Part shown: positions 8,782 to 17,809 of the stretch, piece after piece | Numbering within the stretch: the stretch's first letter is position 1 | Layout of the letters: every line of letters begins with the position of its first letter | Origin: Sediminibacterium roseum | GTDB lineage: Bacteria > Bacteroidota > Bacteroidia > Chitinophagales > Chitinophagaceae | Direction: 5' to 3' | Assembly (NCBI RefSeq): GCF_009939005.1 | Contig: NZ_JAACJS010000011.1 | Location: 276,096-340,095, forward strand | Length of the DNA: 64,000 nucleotides | Position numbers and translations under genes: made by a program | Notes under the pieces: model-generated | The model's database searches: none | The model's input: only the letters and a program-made list of their open reading frames with translations | Told to the model about the DNA's origin: nothing

Positions 8782-9642
8782 TTAAAGGCTCACACTCCTG
8801 GGGTGCCCGTTCTTTGTGTAAAGGAAATACCTCGGCTCTTCGTAATGGTTCTCGGCAGTGAATGGGCCGGTGAATTTTCCGGCAACGATGTCCTCCCTTA
8901 CAAAGAATGCATTCAAGCCCGCAAACGAACTGCCTACAAGCTTATACCCTTTTTCTTCACCCAGTTTTTCGAGGGCGGTAAGGCTTGCGCCGAAATTGCT
9001 GGTCTTATCCCACATGGCATTGGCATCATAGTCCACAACAAAATGGTCGCCGGGCAAGAAGATGGAATTGTATTCGATGATAACCACGCGCGGTTTGTAG
9101 TGGGTGATCGCTTTCCAGATATAATAATCGTTGCGGTCAATATCGATCGATAAAAGATCAAACTCCGCGGGCACACCGCCCTGCGCAAAAAGCGACTCAA
9201 TGTTTTCTGCAGTAATGAAACTGGTAAGAACCGTTAACCGTTTTGCAGCAACCGCTTTTGAAAAGAGACGGTTGATGGTGGCAGTATAGTCAGGGCTCCC
9301 GTCGATCCACAAACCTTTCCAGTCTTTGTGCAACAGGTAAGTGGTATTTGTTTCGATCCCTGTTTCCACGCCAAACTCAACAAAATATTTATTGGTGGTG
9401 CCGATGCGGTCGAAGATCTCTTTCAGAATCCCATCCTCACCAAACTGCGAGAATACCTGTTTTTCATAGATGGGCATTCGGTCGTTCTGCCTGTACCTCG
9501 GGTTCTCAAACAGGTTGCGTTGCAGGTAATTCTGCACTTCGAGCGTATGAAGCTGGAACAGTTTTGTATCCATCTGTTCGAGGTAAAGCGTGCGGCGCAG
9601 TTTTGTATACAGTTTGTTCTTCAACCGGCTGAAATATCCCAT
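8782..9642 (-). CDS. FkbM-like methyltransferase-fold protein ('SQFGEDGI' group)
   Basis: This 286-residue protein carries the 'SQFGEDGILKEIF' motif near residue 66, then 'FVEFGVETG', 'WKGLWIDGSP' and 'FDLLSIDIDRNDYYIWKAI'. The order of these motifs parallels FkbM-type methyltransferases (SAM loop, acidic ribose ligand, late D-x-D). The glycine loop is altered compared with the neighbouring FkbM, so SAM use is probable rather than certain. The N-terminal 60 residues are basic and possibly helical. It is on the opposite strand to the operon beside it and converges with it. Its own promoter may be the CAAATATA at 9677-9684 (TATATTTG on this strand). Confidence 0.7.
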   Translation of the reverse strand: MGYFSRLKNKLYTKLRRTLYLEQMDTKLFQLHTLEVQNYLQRNLFENPRYRQNDRMPIYEKQVFSQFGEDGILKEIFDRIGTTNKYFVEFGVETGIETNTTYLLHKDWKGLWIDGSPDYTATINRLFSKAVAAKRLTVLTSFITAENIESLFAQGGVPAEFDLLSIDIDRNDYYIWKAITHYKPRVVIIEYNSIFLPGDHFVVDYDANAMWDKTSNFGASLTALEKLGEEKGYKLVGSSFAGLNAFFVREDIVAGKFTGPFTAENHYEEPRYFLYTKNGHPRSVSL

Positions 9643-9765
9643 GGAATTGTACTTTTGAAGCGATCAGAAAAGAGGCCAAATATAGATACAAAAGCCCAAT
9701 AATTAAAGAGCGCGGATGAGGGCCGCGCCTTACCTTTAATACGGCAAAATGGGCAACAACCGAAC

Positions 9766-10914
9766 ATGAACAGACTAAAAGGCATTGTATACGACTGCAT
9801 CGGGTGGCTGGCAGCAAAAGGCCCGCGGCAGAAGGCCGCGGTAAAAAAGTTGCTGATCGTACGGGTAGATGAGATCGGCGATTTTATGCTGTGGCACATG
9901 TTCATCGAAGACATTGCAACTTCCGCTCCATTCAAAGGATATGAAATTCATTTCTGCGGCAACCAAAGCACAAAATCCCTGTTCCATACGTTCGACGCGC
10001 AATTCGTAAAGCAAACCCATTGGATCGATAAAACGCGTTTCAAAAAAGAAATGCTTTACCGCTTTACGTTCCTGCGGAACATTTACAGGCAGGGATTTGA
10101 AGTGGTGATCAATCCCACGTTCTCGCGCGACAAGCGCTATGATGATGCCATCGTAAAAGCCGCAGCTGGCGCAGAAACGATCGGGATGCGCGCCAATCTT
10201 GAAACGGTGGCGGAATATGAGCAGGGATACGACCGGGACCTGTATACAAGGCTTTTTGATCATCCTGAAAAACCGGTTTTTGAATTTTACAGGAACAAAC
10301 TTTTTACAGAATTCCTTGTGCAAGGCAAACTCGGGCGAATAGGTACGAAAATTGACCGGGCTTTGTTGCCGGCTTCGCCGATCCAAAAACCAACGCAGTT
10401 CTTTGTTGTATTTCCCGGATCGAGGAGTGCAAAACGGATCTGGCCCACAGAAAATTTTGTATTGGTGAGCAACTATCTTTTTGAAACCACCGGCGCCACC
10501 GCGGTTGTATGCGGAACCGGCAACGACGCGCCTTACATCGATTCCTTCTGCCGGCAATACAGGAACAAAACGGTGAACCTGATGGGAAAAACATCGTTGC
10601 CCGAAATGGTGGCTTTGTTTTCGGAGGCGCAGTGTTTGCTATCGGTAGACACAGGTTCCGTGCACCTGGCCGCAGCTGCGGGTTGCCCGGTATTCGGCAT
10701 TTTCAACGGATCGCAATACAAGCGGTTCGCGCCATACCCGAAAGAAGTGGCAGAAAATTTTTACGCCATCTATCCTGATGCCGTAGAAGCAGAACTGAAA
10801 AACAGTGCGGTGGCAAAAGAAAAATATGAATTTGTAGTGGATGTGCCTTACGCGTCTGTTCCCGCGGAGAAAGTGATACTTGCGATTGATGAATGGATGA
10901 ACCCGTCGCGGTAG
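9766..10914 (+). CDS. Glycosyltransferase family 9 protein
   Basis: This 382-residue protein has the GT9 GT-B fold. The N-terminal loop 'LLIVRVDEIGDFMLWHMF' lies near residue 30, and 'FVVFPGSRSAKRIWPTENF' marks the middle linker. The C-terminal donor site 'LLSVDTGSVHLAAAAGCPV' is near residue 290-310. This is closer to canonical heptosyltransferases than the GT9-like gene at 6985. It is a single gene flanked by genes on the other strand, so it has its own promoter in 9643-9765. It probably transfers a heptose or related sugar to a lipid-linked core; substrate identity is inference. Confidence 0.88.
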   Translation: MNRLKGIVYDCIGWLAAKGPRQKAAVKKLLIVRVDEIGDFMLWHMFIEDIATSAPFKGYEIHFCGNQSTKSLFHTFDAQFVKQTHWIDKTRFKKEMLYRFTFLRNIYRQGFEVVINPTFSRDKRYDDAIVKAAAGAETIGMRANLETVAEYEQGYDRDLYTRLFDHPEKPVFEFYRNKLFTEFLVQGKLGRIGTKIDRALLPASPIQKPTQFFVVFPGSRSAKRIWPTENFVLVSNYLFETTGATAVVCGTGNDAPYIDSFCRQYRNKTVNLMGKTSLPEMVALFSEAQCLLSVDTGSVHLAAAAGCPVFGIFNGSQYKRFAPYPKEVAENFYAIYPDAVEAELKNSAVAKEKYEFVVDVPYASVPAEKVILAIDEWMNPSR

Positions 10915-10925
10915 CTGCAGAACCC

Positions 10926-11711
10926 CTACATATTCTCCAGACCCAACTTTTTCTTCAGCCTGAACAACCACTTCCCTGCCCCTGTGCGCAAAAGATAATG
11001 CAGTGTTTTAAGCCGCAATTGCCAGAGATCCAGTTTGAGAGAGGATCCGAAATGCGATAGGTACACTTTTTTGTTTTCGTCGAGCGATTGAAGATAGCCC
11101 GCACCTGTTGAGCTCACGCCCGTATCATCAAATACCGCGATCACTTTGTCAAGAAAAACGTAGGGCTCGTTGCTGATGCGGCACATCATATCATAATCCC
11201 CTGCGATCTTATATTCTTTGTAATCCCCTGCCCTGTCGTACACTTCTTTTTTTACAAACCAGGTTGGGTGCGATACGCTGCGCATACCGCGGTACAATTT
11301 GGCTGGGTCGAAGGGTTTACCGATCACCACCGGTATGCCTCCGCGTATGATCCGGATCTTCCCGCTGAGCCATTGGATGTCCTTGTTTTTTTCGAACACT
11401 TCCATCACCGCAGCGATCACGTCATCCGCCGCGTAGCGGTCGCCGGAATTGAGTATATGTATCACCTCCCCGCCTGCTTTGCGGAGGCCCTTGTTGAATG
11501 CGTCGTAGATCCCGTTGTCTTTTTCCGAGATCCATTTGCGGTAAGGCGGCTGGGGCGTTTTTTCGAGCCAGGCGGCGATGTCGTGTTTTGTAGACCCGTT
11601 GATGATCCAGTGTTCATCCGGCTTGCGTGTCTGCGCATCAACGGATGCACAGGTGCGCTCAACATCGGCGGGGTTATTGAAACAGATGGTAATAACGGTG
11701 AGCGTGCTCAT
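10926..11711 (-). CDS. Glycosyltransferase family 2 (WcaA-like)
   Basis: This 261-residue enzyme begins with a GT-A domain: 'TVITICFNNPADVERTCASV' at the N-terminus, 'ISEKDNGIYDAFNKGLRKA' near 65-83, and 'ILNSGDRYAADDV' where the DXD normally sits. The 'DNGIYDAFNKG' motif is typical of the family 2 subgroup found with colanic-acid-type gene clusters. It converges with the GT9 gene, 11 bases apart. The basic C-terminus may bind the membrane. It is likely part of the same glycan pathway, although it is transcribed separately. Confidence 0.88.
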   Translation of the reverse strand: MSTLTVITICFNNPADVERTCASVDAQTRKPDEHWIINGSTKHDIAAWLEKTPQPPYRKWISEKDNGIYDAFNKGLRKAGGEVIHILNSGDRYAADDVIAAVMEVFEKNKDIQWLSGKIRIIRGGIPVVIGKPFDPAKLYRGMRSVSHPTWFVKKEVYDRAGDYKEYKIAGDYDMMCRISNEPYVFLDKVIAVFDDTGVSSTGAGYLQSLDENKKVYLSHFGSSLKLDLWQLRLKTLHYLLRTGAGKWLFRLKKKLGLENM

Positions 11712-11751
11712 GGTGGATACAATACTACGAAATATGCCTTATGCGATCGCT

Positions 11752-12498
11752 TCAGCCATTCGCCATTATTTTTTCCAGAAACAAGGCCAGCGCCCGGCGT
11801 TTGTCTCCTGTTAACCGGTAACTGATGTTCTCTGTATAATATTCAGTAAGATCGTAAACAGGATATGGGTTTTCCGCCACTACCTCTGCAATATGCGAAA
11901 CCCCGAACGCATTGGCGCGGTTGAAGGCGTCTTCAAAATCGGCGCCGAGTTCTTTATTGGCCACCCATGCCGCAAATACAAACGGCAGCCCGGTATGCGC
12001 TTTCCAGGCTGTACCAAGATCGTATACGAAAGGAGATATTGTTTTTTGTTCCAGCGCCCTGTCGCCGATCACGATACCCGCTGTTTTGCCTTTGATCATT
12101 GAACGGAAATCTTCTTTCGCATCAACCAGTTCCACCTCTTTTTTCCAGTATTCGCGGAGCAGGATTTTAGCCAGGTTAACCGAACTGCGGCTCTGGTAAT
12201 CGAGCAGCACCGTCTCTACCTGTTCCACCGGCACTTCACTAAAAAGCGCTACAGACGCCACTTCCCCTTCCGTTCCGATGCAGTAATCCGTAATGATATG
12301 CGCCTCCTTCAGCAACGGGATGACGGCAACGGGCACAAGACCCACATCTATCTCGTCGTTCACCAGCATAGCGGCGATCCGGGCGGGGTATTCTTCCACC
12401 AGGTCTATCCTTTCCATCAGCCCCGAACGCTTTATCCCGTATAATAATGGCTTTGTATTCAAATAACTTACGGCCCCAACTCGTATTCTCTTGTTCAA
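11752..12498 (-). CDS. mqnA: Chorismate dehydratase (menaquinone, futalosine pathway)
   Basis: This 248-residue protein matches MqnA, which converts chorismate to 3-enolpyruvylbenzoate in the futalosine route to menaquinone. It has a periplasmic-binding-protein-like fold without a signal peptide. The N-terminal 'VGAVSYLNTKPLLYGI' and the central 'EIDVGLVPVAVIPLL' are hallmark sequences, with 'SRSSVNLAKILL' and 'GIVIGDRAL' following in order. Length is normal for the family. A TACTTTTG -7 box sits 17 bases upstream of the ATG on this strand. A UbiD-family decarboxylase elsewhere in the window (39306-41147) could act in the same pathway. Confidence 0.93.
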   Translation of the reverse strand: MNKRIRVGAVSYLNTKPLLYGIKRSGLMERIDLVEEYPARIAAMLVNDEIDVGLVPVAVIPLLKEAHIITDYCIGTEGEVASVALFSEVPVEQVETVLLDYQSRSSVNLAKILLREYWKKEVELVDAKEDFRSMIKGKTAGIVIGDRALEQKTISPFVYDLGTAWKAHTGLPFVFAAWVANKELGADFEDAFNRANAFGVSHIAEVVAENPYPVYDLTEYYTENISYRLTGDKRRALALFLEKIMANG

Positions 12499-12515
12499 TT
12501 CGTCTAAATTTGCAG

Positions 12516-12523
12516 CAAAAGTA
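12516..12523 (-). promoter_or_regulatory. Promoter -7 box of mqnA
   Basis: The minus strand reads TACTTTTG, an exact match to the Bacteroidota -7 consensus TAnnTTTG, 17 bases from the mqnA start codon. No clear -33 element was identified. Confidence 0.55.
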
Positions 12524-12544
12524 CACGGGAGAGCGTTATAATTA

Positions 12545-12648
12545 CGAATTAGGAATTAATAATTAGTAATTACCCTTCCCGATTCAGTTTGCGATAATTG
12601 ATCGTTCGCCTGGTCAATTATTAATTACTAATTACTAATTCCTAATTA
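12545..12648. repeat. Inverted array of AT-rich heptamer units (locus 2 of 3)
   Basis: The left arm (12545-12572) contains AATTAGG, AATTAAT and AATTAGT units. The right arm (12616-12648) contains AATTACT twice and AATTCCT. The intervening 43 nt is not AT-only. It lies between divergent mqnA and purB, and its right arm ends 10 bases before the purB start, so a hairpin here could influence purB expression. Confidence 0.85.
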
Positions 12649-12658
12649 AAAATTCTCT

Positions 12659-14005
12659 ATGGAACTCACCCAACTCACTGCCGTCTCTCCCATCGACGGC
12701 CGGTACCGCAAACAATCTGAACATCTCGATGAATACTTTTCTGAATACGGATTGATCAAGTACCGTGTATTGGTGGAGATCGAATATTTTTTCTTTCTGG
12801 CAGACCAGAAATTTTTCAAGCTGCCCGTTAAAGCGAGGGCCGCGCTGAGAAAAGTGCTGGATGAGTTTAGCCCGGAAGATGCGCTCCAGATCAAACAGAT
12901 CGAATCCATTACCAATCACGATGTAAAAGCGGTGGAATATTTTCTGAAAGAGCAGCTCGACAAGGCCGGTATCGGCCAGCTGAAAGAGTGGATCCACTTT
13001 GGGCTCACTTCGCAGGACATCAACAACACCGCCATCCCGCTCAGCTGGAAGCATTGCATGGAACACGAATACCTCCCGGCCGTGATCAACCTCCAGAATC
13101 ACCTGTACCAGCTAGCTGCCCAATGGAAAAACATACCGCTTCTCGCCAGAACACACGGCCAGCCTGCTTCTCCAACGATACTGGGAAAAGAGATCATGGT
13201 GTTTGTTGAACGCCTCAACAACCAGGTAGAACTGTTTGCAAGCGTTCCGTACGCAGCAAAATTCGGAGGCGCCACCGGTAATTTCAACGCGCACCAGGTT
13301 GCTTTCCCTAAAAAGAACTGGGTTGCGCTGGGCAACCGTTTTGTAGAAGATGTGCTGGGTTTGCAACGCATGCAGTTTACCACGCAGATAGAGCATTACG
13401 ACAGCCTTGCGGCGCATTTTGACGCCATCAAACGCATCAACAACATCCTGATCGATCTGTGCCGTGATATATGGACGTATATCAGCATGGATTATTTCAA
13501 ACAAAAGACAAAGAAGGGCGAAGTGGGCTCGTCGGCCATGCCGCACAAAGTAAACCCCATCGATTTTGAAAATGCAGAAGGGAACCTGGGCATGGCAAAC
13601 GCTTTGCTGGAGCATCTTTCGGCGAAACTGCCCGTGAGCCGGTTGCAGCGCGACCTTACCGATTCTACAGTATTGAGAAACATTGGCGTTCCTGTTGCGC
13701 ATGTGGCTATCGCATTGAGGTCGCTGGAGAAAGGCCTCGGCAAACTCGTTCTCAACGAAGAAAAACTGAAAGCCGATCTCGAAAACAACTGGGCCGTGGT
13801 GGCCGAAGCGATACAAACGATCCTTCGCCGCGAAAACTATCCCAATCCTTACGAAGCGTTGAAGGACCTCACCCGCGGCAACCATAAAATAGACAGGAAG
13901 GCGATGCAGGATTTCATTGCCAAACTGAAAGTAAGTCCCGCCGTTAAAAAAGAACTCAAAGCCATAACGCCGTCGAATTACGTGGGTGTGAACCCTGTTT
14001 TTTGA
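12659..14005 (+). CDS. purB: Adenylosuccinate lyase
   Basis: The 448-residue enzyme catalyses two fumarate-releasing steps: SAICAR to AICAR in purine synthesis and adenylosuccinate to AMP. The fumarase/aspartase-superfamily signature 'SSAMPHKVNPIDFENAEGN' is present near residue 290 and contains the catalytic serine. 'ARTHGQPASPT' near 160 supplies the general-acid histidine region. Size and the opening 'LTAVSPIDGRYR' place it in the E. coli-type PurB group. The start lies just after the heptamer repeat array. A rho-independent terminator follows the stop. Another purine gene, purE, is at 45283. Confidence 0.97.
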   Translation: MELTQLTAVSPIDGRYRKQSEHLDEYFSEYGLIKYRVLVEIEYFFFLADQKFFKLPVKARAALRKVLDEFSPEDALQIKQIESITNHDVKAVEYFLKEQLDKAGIGQLKEWIHFGLTSQDINNTAIPLSWKHCMEHEYLPAVINLQNHLYQLAAQWKNIPLLARTHGQPASPTILGKEIMVFVERLNNQVELFASVPYAAKFGGATGNFNAHQVAFPKKNWVALGNRFVEDVLGLQRMQFTTQIEHYDSLAAHFDAIKRINNILIDLCRDIWTYISMDYFKQKTKKGEVGSSAMPHKVNPIDFENAEGNLGMANALLEHLSAKLPVSRLQRDLTDSTVLRNIGVPVAHVAIALRSLEKGLGKLVLNEEKLKADLENNWAVVAEAIQTILRRENYPNPYEALKDLTRGNHKIDRKAMQDFIAKLKVSPAVKKELKAITPSNYVGVNPVF

Positions 14006-14025
14006 TCACCTGCGGTGATGATTTT

Positions 14026-14054
14026 AAAAAGGGAAGCGATTGCGTCCCTTTTTT
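14026..14054 (+). terminator. Rho-independent terminator after purB
   Basis: The stem AAAAAGGGA (14026-14034) pairs with TCCCTTTTT (14045-14053), with a 10-nt loop and a T-rich tail. A smaller hairpin ATCACC/GGTGAT sits immediately before it. Confidence 0.75.
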
Positions 14055-14105
14055 ATTGCTTTTCCGGACTTCCGGTTGTAATTTAAGAGCATCAACTCAT
14101 ACAAC

Positions 14106-15218
14106 ATGATCCATCAGGCATCACGCAGGAAGTTCCTGCACACTTTGGGAATCGGAATCGGAACAGCAGCCACGGTATCGGCGTTCCCGGCGCTTGCCAG
14201 GCAAACAAATACGGGCCGGAAACTGGGCATCGCGCTGGTGGGCCTCGGCAGCTATGCAAAGAACCAGTTGGCTGTTGCGCTGGAAAAAACGGACGACTGT
14301 TACCTTGCAGGCATCGTTACCGGAACGCCCGCCAAAGCAGCGGAATGGAGCAGGAAATACAATATCCCGCAAAAAAACATCTACAACTACCAGAATTTTG
14401 ACGAGATCGCGAACAACAAGGAGATCGACATCGTGTATGTTGTGCTCCCCAATTCCATGCACCATGAGTATGTGCTGCGCGCCGCAAAAGCGGGAAAGCA
14501 TGTGATGTGCGAAAAGCCGATGTCGGTTTCGGTAAAAGAAGCGGAAGAAATGGTGGCTGCGTGCAAAAAAGCAAATGTGCAGCTCGGCATCGGTTACCGC
14601 TTACACTTCGAGCCTTTCAATCTCGAAGCAAAACGCATCGGACAGCAAAAGGTCTTTGGTGATGTGCGTTTTCTCCAGACCAATTTTGGCTTCTCCATCG
14701 GCGACCCAACGCAGTGGCGGTTGAAACACGCGCTTGCCGGGGGTGGCCCCTTGATGGATGTTGGCATTTACTGCGTACAGGCCTCGCGGTACGTTACCGG
14801 GGAAGAACCGCTTTGGGTTACGGCACAGTTTGGACCGGTTACAGACAAAGAACGTTTTGCAACCGTTGAAGAATCCGTTTCGTGGCAAATGCAATTCCCG
14901 AATAATGCAATGGTGAATGGATTTACTTCCTACAAATCGAATATCGAACAGCTTTATGTTTCTGCAAGCAGGGGCTGGCTCCAGCTTGGGCCGGCCTATG
15001 GTTATGGCCCGCTGAAAGGAAGAACACAGGAAGGCGAATTGAACCTGCCCATTGTACACCACCAGACGGCCATGCTGAATGGGATCTGCAAAGAATTTAC
15101 TGCAACAGGAAAATTTCCCGCGCACATCAATGGTGAGGAGGGATTGAAAGACATGCGGATCCTGATGGCGATCTATGAAGCGGCAAGGAGTGGTAAAAAA
15201 GTTTCACTCCATGCCTGA
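14106..15218 (+). CDS. Tat-exported Gfo/Idh/MocA family oxidoreductase
   Basis: This 370-residue protein starts with a twin-arginine signal (SRRKFLHTLGIGIG, then a hydrophobic stretch ending in PALA), so it is exported folded with its NAD(P) cofactor. The Rossmann domain begins with 'IALVGLGSYAKNQLAVALE'. The hallmark 'CEKPMS' near residue 136 supplies the conserved lysine, and 'GGGPLMDVGIYCVQASRYV' near 215-233 is the catalytic-domain motif. The family acts on sugars and polyols; glucose-fructose oxidoreductase is a known periplasmic member. The substrate is unknown. It is monocistronic, between purB and a convergent DsrE-like gene. Confidence 0.92.
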   Translation: MIHQASRRKFLHTLGIGIGTAATVSAFPALARQTNTGRKLGIALVGLGSYAKNQLAVALEKTDDCYLAGIVTGTPAKAAEWSRKYNIPQKNIYNYQNFDEIANNKEIDIVYVVLPNSMHHEYVLRAAKAGKHVMCEKPMSVSVKEAEEMVAACKKANVQLGIGYRLHFEPFNLEAKRIGQQKVFGDVRFLQTNFGFSIGDPTQWRLKHALAGGGPLMDVGIYCVQASRYVTGEEPLWVTAQFGPVTDKERFATVEESVSWQMQFPNNAMVNGFTSYKSNIEQLYVSASRGWLQLGPAYGYGPLKGRTQEGELNLPIVHHQTAMLNGICKEFTATGKFPAHINGEEGLKDMRILMAIYEAARSGKKVSLHA

Positions 15219-15260
15219 GACAATTGCTCCCGGGCAAAAAGATGTACAGAAAAGCAATCG

Positions 15261-15794
15261 CTAGTATTTGAGCATCGCGTACCCTTTCAACTGGTAGGTT
15301 GTTAAGGTAGTAATCGCCGACAGCGCAACTTTCACATCGCCTGCTACGTTCTCTTTGGCGATGTTGCGTTTGTTCAACGACTGTCCGCAAACAAAGATCT
15401 TCACCCCTGCATCTGTCAACTCCTTGAAAAGAGGAATATTGGGGTTGGCGGTGTTGTACTTCGTTTTATAGGCTTCATCATTCAATACAAAATTTGCCGC
15501 CGGGCCGTGTATCACCATTACCACGTGCAGCTTGCTCGCAGGAACGCCACCGAGCGCGTGCAGGTTTACAACGGCAGCCACTTTGTCGAAGAACTCGTGA
15601 ACGGTTTCGGGTTTGGGATTGTCGCTGTTCACCTCCACTACGATCTTATAATCGAGTTTGGGATCCGGGTTTTCTACAGAGAAAGGCACTTCGGTAATGT
15701 TGCCAAAATGTTTGACCAGGGGGTTTACCTTGTTTTGCGCACCGGCGGTTACCACAACCAGGCAGAGGCCGATCCATATCGCGATCCGTTTCAT
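15261..15794 (-). CDS. Secreted DsrE-like protein
   Basis: This 177-residue protein has a signal peptide (MKRIAIWIGLCLVVVTAGAQ) and then a DsrE/DsrF-like alpha/beta domain: 'YKIVVEVNSDNPKPE', 'LHVVMVIHGPAANFVL' and 'AGVKIFVCGQSLNKRNI'. The cysteine in FVCGQSL is at the position used by DsrE-family proteins for sulfur relay, but a periplasmic location makes a classical DsrEFH role unlikely. Similar exported versions are common in Bacteroidota, and I know of no defined function. It converges with the upstream oxidoreductase and is divergent from the DUF885 gene. Confidence 0.8.
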   Translation of the reverse strand: MKRIAIWIGLCLVVVTAGAQNKVNPLVKHFGNITEVPFSVENPDPKLDYKIVVEVNSDNPKPETVHEFFDKVAAVVNLHALGGVPASKLHVVMVIHGPAANFVLNDEAYKTKYNTANPNIPLFKELTDAGVKIFVCGQSLNKRNIAKENVAGDVKVALSAITTLTTYQLKGYAMLKY

Positions 15795-15907
15795 ATGAAT
15801 GATTTGTTTATTTTATCTGCCCAAGATAGGTTATTTGAACGCTTGGGGCAAAACGTTCAGCATCCACATTTTCCTTACATTCATGCAAACAATCACAAAC
15901 AACTGAC

Positions 15908-17698
15908 ATGAGAAAAATTCTGTTCTGCTGCACGCTCCTGTGCATGGTGCTCGCATCGGGAGACAGTGCGGCGCAAAACGGCAAGATCACTGATCCTTAT
16001 TACCAGACCAGCGATGTACAACCGCTGATGGCTACTTACGAAGCCGACAAAGGAAGCCTCAACCGTTCTTTCAGCAACAGCAACGGCTTTGGCGGCGGTG
16101 GCGGGTTTGGAGGCGGCGGCAACAGCTCTACCGGCTCTCCCGAAAGAAGGGAAAGGCTGAAGAAACTGGCTGTAGACTACCTCGCACAACTCGAGGCGCT
16201 TCCATTTGAAAAAATGAAAACAAGCAGCCAGGTCGATTTTATTCTTTTCAAACGCGCACTCAACAACGATATCCGCACGTTTGCGCAGGAAGAAAAAGAA
16301 TACAATGCGATCTACAAATACGTTTCTTTCGCAGACCCGATCTACGAACTCGAAAGAGGAAGAAGACGCGGTGTTACACAGAACGTTCCGGATGTTGTTT
16401 CAAAACTCAGCAACATACAGAAACAGCTTGATGCCGCATCGGCTGCGCTCAAACAAGACAACAGCCTTATCGATATGCCGCTCGCCATCCGCGCCGAGGC
16501 AACGGTGAACGGCTTGCGCAACGTGCTGAAGAATTACTACTCTTTTTACAATGGATACGATCCACCCTTCACCAAATCCGTTCCCGCTGTGTACACACCG
16601 CTGGATGCGGCACTTGGCAAATACGCCACACAGCTGAAAGAGAAAGGCAACAAGGCAACCTTGCAGAAAGACGATGGCAGCGGTATAGTAGGCAACCCGA
16701 TTGGCAAAGACGAACTCATCAGGCAACTGCAGTATGAAATGATCCCTTATACACCCGATGAACTCATCAAAATAGCCAACAAGGAATTTGCATGGTGCGA
16801 GGCCGAAATGCTCAAGGCATCGCGTGAAATGGGATTTGGCGACAACTGGAAAGCAGCGCTCGAAAAAGTAAAGAACACCTTCGTTCCCGAAGGAAGGCAA
16901 CCGGAAATGATCATGGGGCTTTACAACGAGTCGGTCGACTTCCTCAAAAAGAACGACCTTGTTACCGTTCCGCCACTGGCCGAAGAAACCTGGAGAATGA
17001 ACATGATGTCTGCGCAGCAACAACTCGTGAGCCCATTCTTCCTGGGGGGCGAGCAACTGCTCGTTGCCTACCCCACTTTCGGAATGGATTCTGCACAACG
17101 CGCCATGAGCATGCGTGGCAACAACCCCCACTTCTCAAGGGCAACCGTGCACCACGAACTGATTGCGGGACACCGTTTGCAACAGTACATGAACGACCGA
17201 TACAAATCGTACCGCAATTTCCGTACGCCGTTCTGGACAGAAGGCTGGGCGCTGTACTGGGAATTTGTTTTGTACGATCAGAAATTTCCAAGATCGGCAG
17301 AGGACCGCGTGGGCATGCTGTTCTGGAGAATGCACCGCTGCGCAAGGATCATCTTCTCGCTCAACTACCACCTCGGCAATTGGAAACCGCAGCAGTGTAT
17401 CGACTTCCTCGTTGACAAAGTTGGCCACGAAAGGGCAAACGCTGAAGGCGAAGTAAGACGCTCCTTCACCGGCAACTACGGCCCGCTTTACCAGCTGGCT
17501 TACATGACCGGCGCGTTCCAATTCTGGGCGCTGAAGAAAGAAGTGGTTGACAAAGGCAAAATGAGTTACAAACAGTTCCACGACATGATACTCAAAGAAA
17601 ACGCCATGCCTGTTGAAATGGTAAGGGCGATCGTTCTGAACCAACCCCTGAAACGGGATTTTGTTTCGAACTGGAGATTCTATGGCGATCTGAAATAA
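15908..17698 (+). CDS. Secreted DUF885 family protein, predicted metallopeptidase
   Basis: This 596-residue protein has an N-terminal signal (to about Ala22), a glycine-rich stretch (about 60-72, Gly runs with Phe and Asn), then the DUF885 fold. The putative zinc motif is His416-Glu417 with His422 (HELIAGHRLQ). The downstream 'FWTEGWALYWEFVLYDQ' gives the conserved acidic third ligand region. The family is thought to be related to M32-like metallopeptidases, though activity is untested for most members. In this protein, the second histidine of the usual GHH is Arg423, and the family proline is alanine. It ends at a strong bidirectional terminator before convergent tex. It probably acts on peptides in the periplasm. 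Confidence 0.85.
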   Translation: MRKILFCCTLLCMVLASGDSAAQNGKITDPYYQTSDVQPLMATYEADKGSLNRSFSNSNGFGGGGGFGGGGNSSTGSPERRERLKKLAVDYLAQLEALPFEKMKTSSQVDFILFKRALNNDIRTFAQEEKEYNAIYKYVSFADPIYELERGRRRGVTQNVPDVVSKLSNIQKQLDAASAALKQDNSLIDMPLAIRAEATVNGLRNVLKNYYSFYNGYDPPFTKSVPAVYTPLDAALGKYATQLKEKGNKATLQKDDGSGIVGNPIGKDELIRQLQYEMIPYTPDELIKIANKEFAWCEAEMLKASREMGFGDNWKAALEKVKNTFVPEGRQPEMIMGLYNESVDFLKKNDLVTVPPLAEETWRMNMMSAQQQLVSPFFLGGEQLLVAYPTFGMDSAQRAMSMRGNNPHFSRATVHHELIAGHRLQQYMNDRYKSYRNFRTPFWTEGWALYWEFVLYDQKFPRSAEDRVGMLFWRMHRCARIIFSLNYHLGNWKPQQCIDFLVDKVGHERANAEGEVRRSFTGNYGPLYQLAYMTGAFQFWALKKEVVDKGKMSYKQFHDMILKENAMPVEMVRAIVLNQPLKRDFVSNWRFYGDLK

Positions 17699-17722
17699 GT
17701 TGTGGCAGCGCCATTGAGCCGT

Positions 17723-17757
17723 AAAAAAGCCTGGTGAAAAATTCACCAGGCTTTTTT
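17723..17757. terminator. Bidirectional terminator between the DUF885 gene and tex
   Basis: The stem GCCTGGTGAA (17729-17738) pairs with TTCACCAGGC (17742-17751) around a 3-nt loop. A run of A precedes it and a run of T follows, so it can serve both convergent transcripts. Confidence 0.92.
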
Positions 17758-17809
17758 TATGCGTATAAAACAACTCCTTTTAAAAAGTTTACCGCGCAAT
17801 GGTGCCGTT

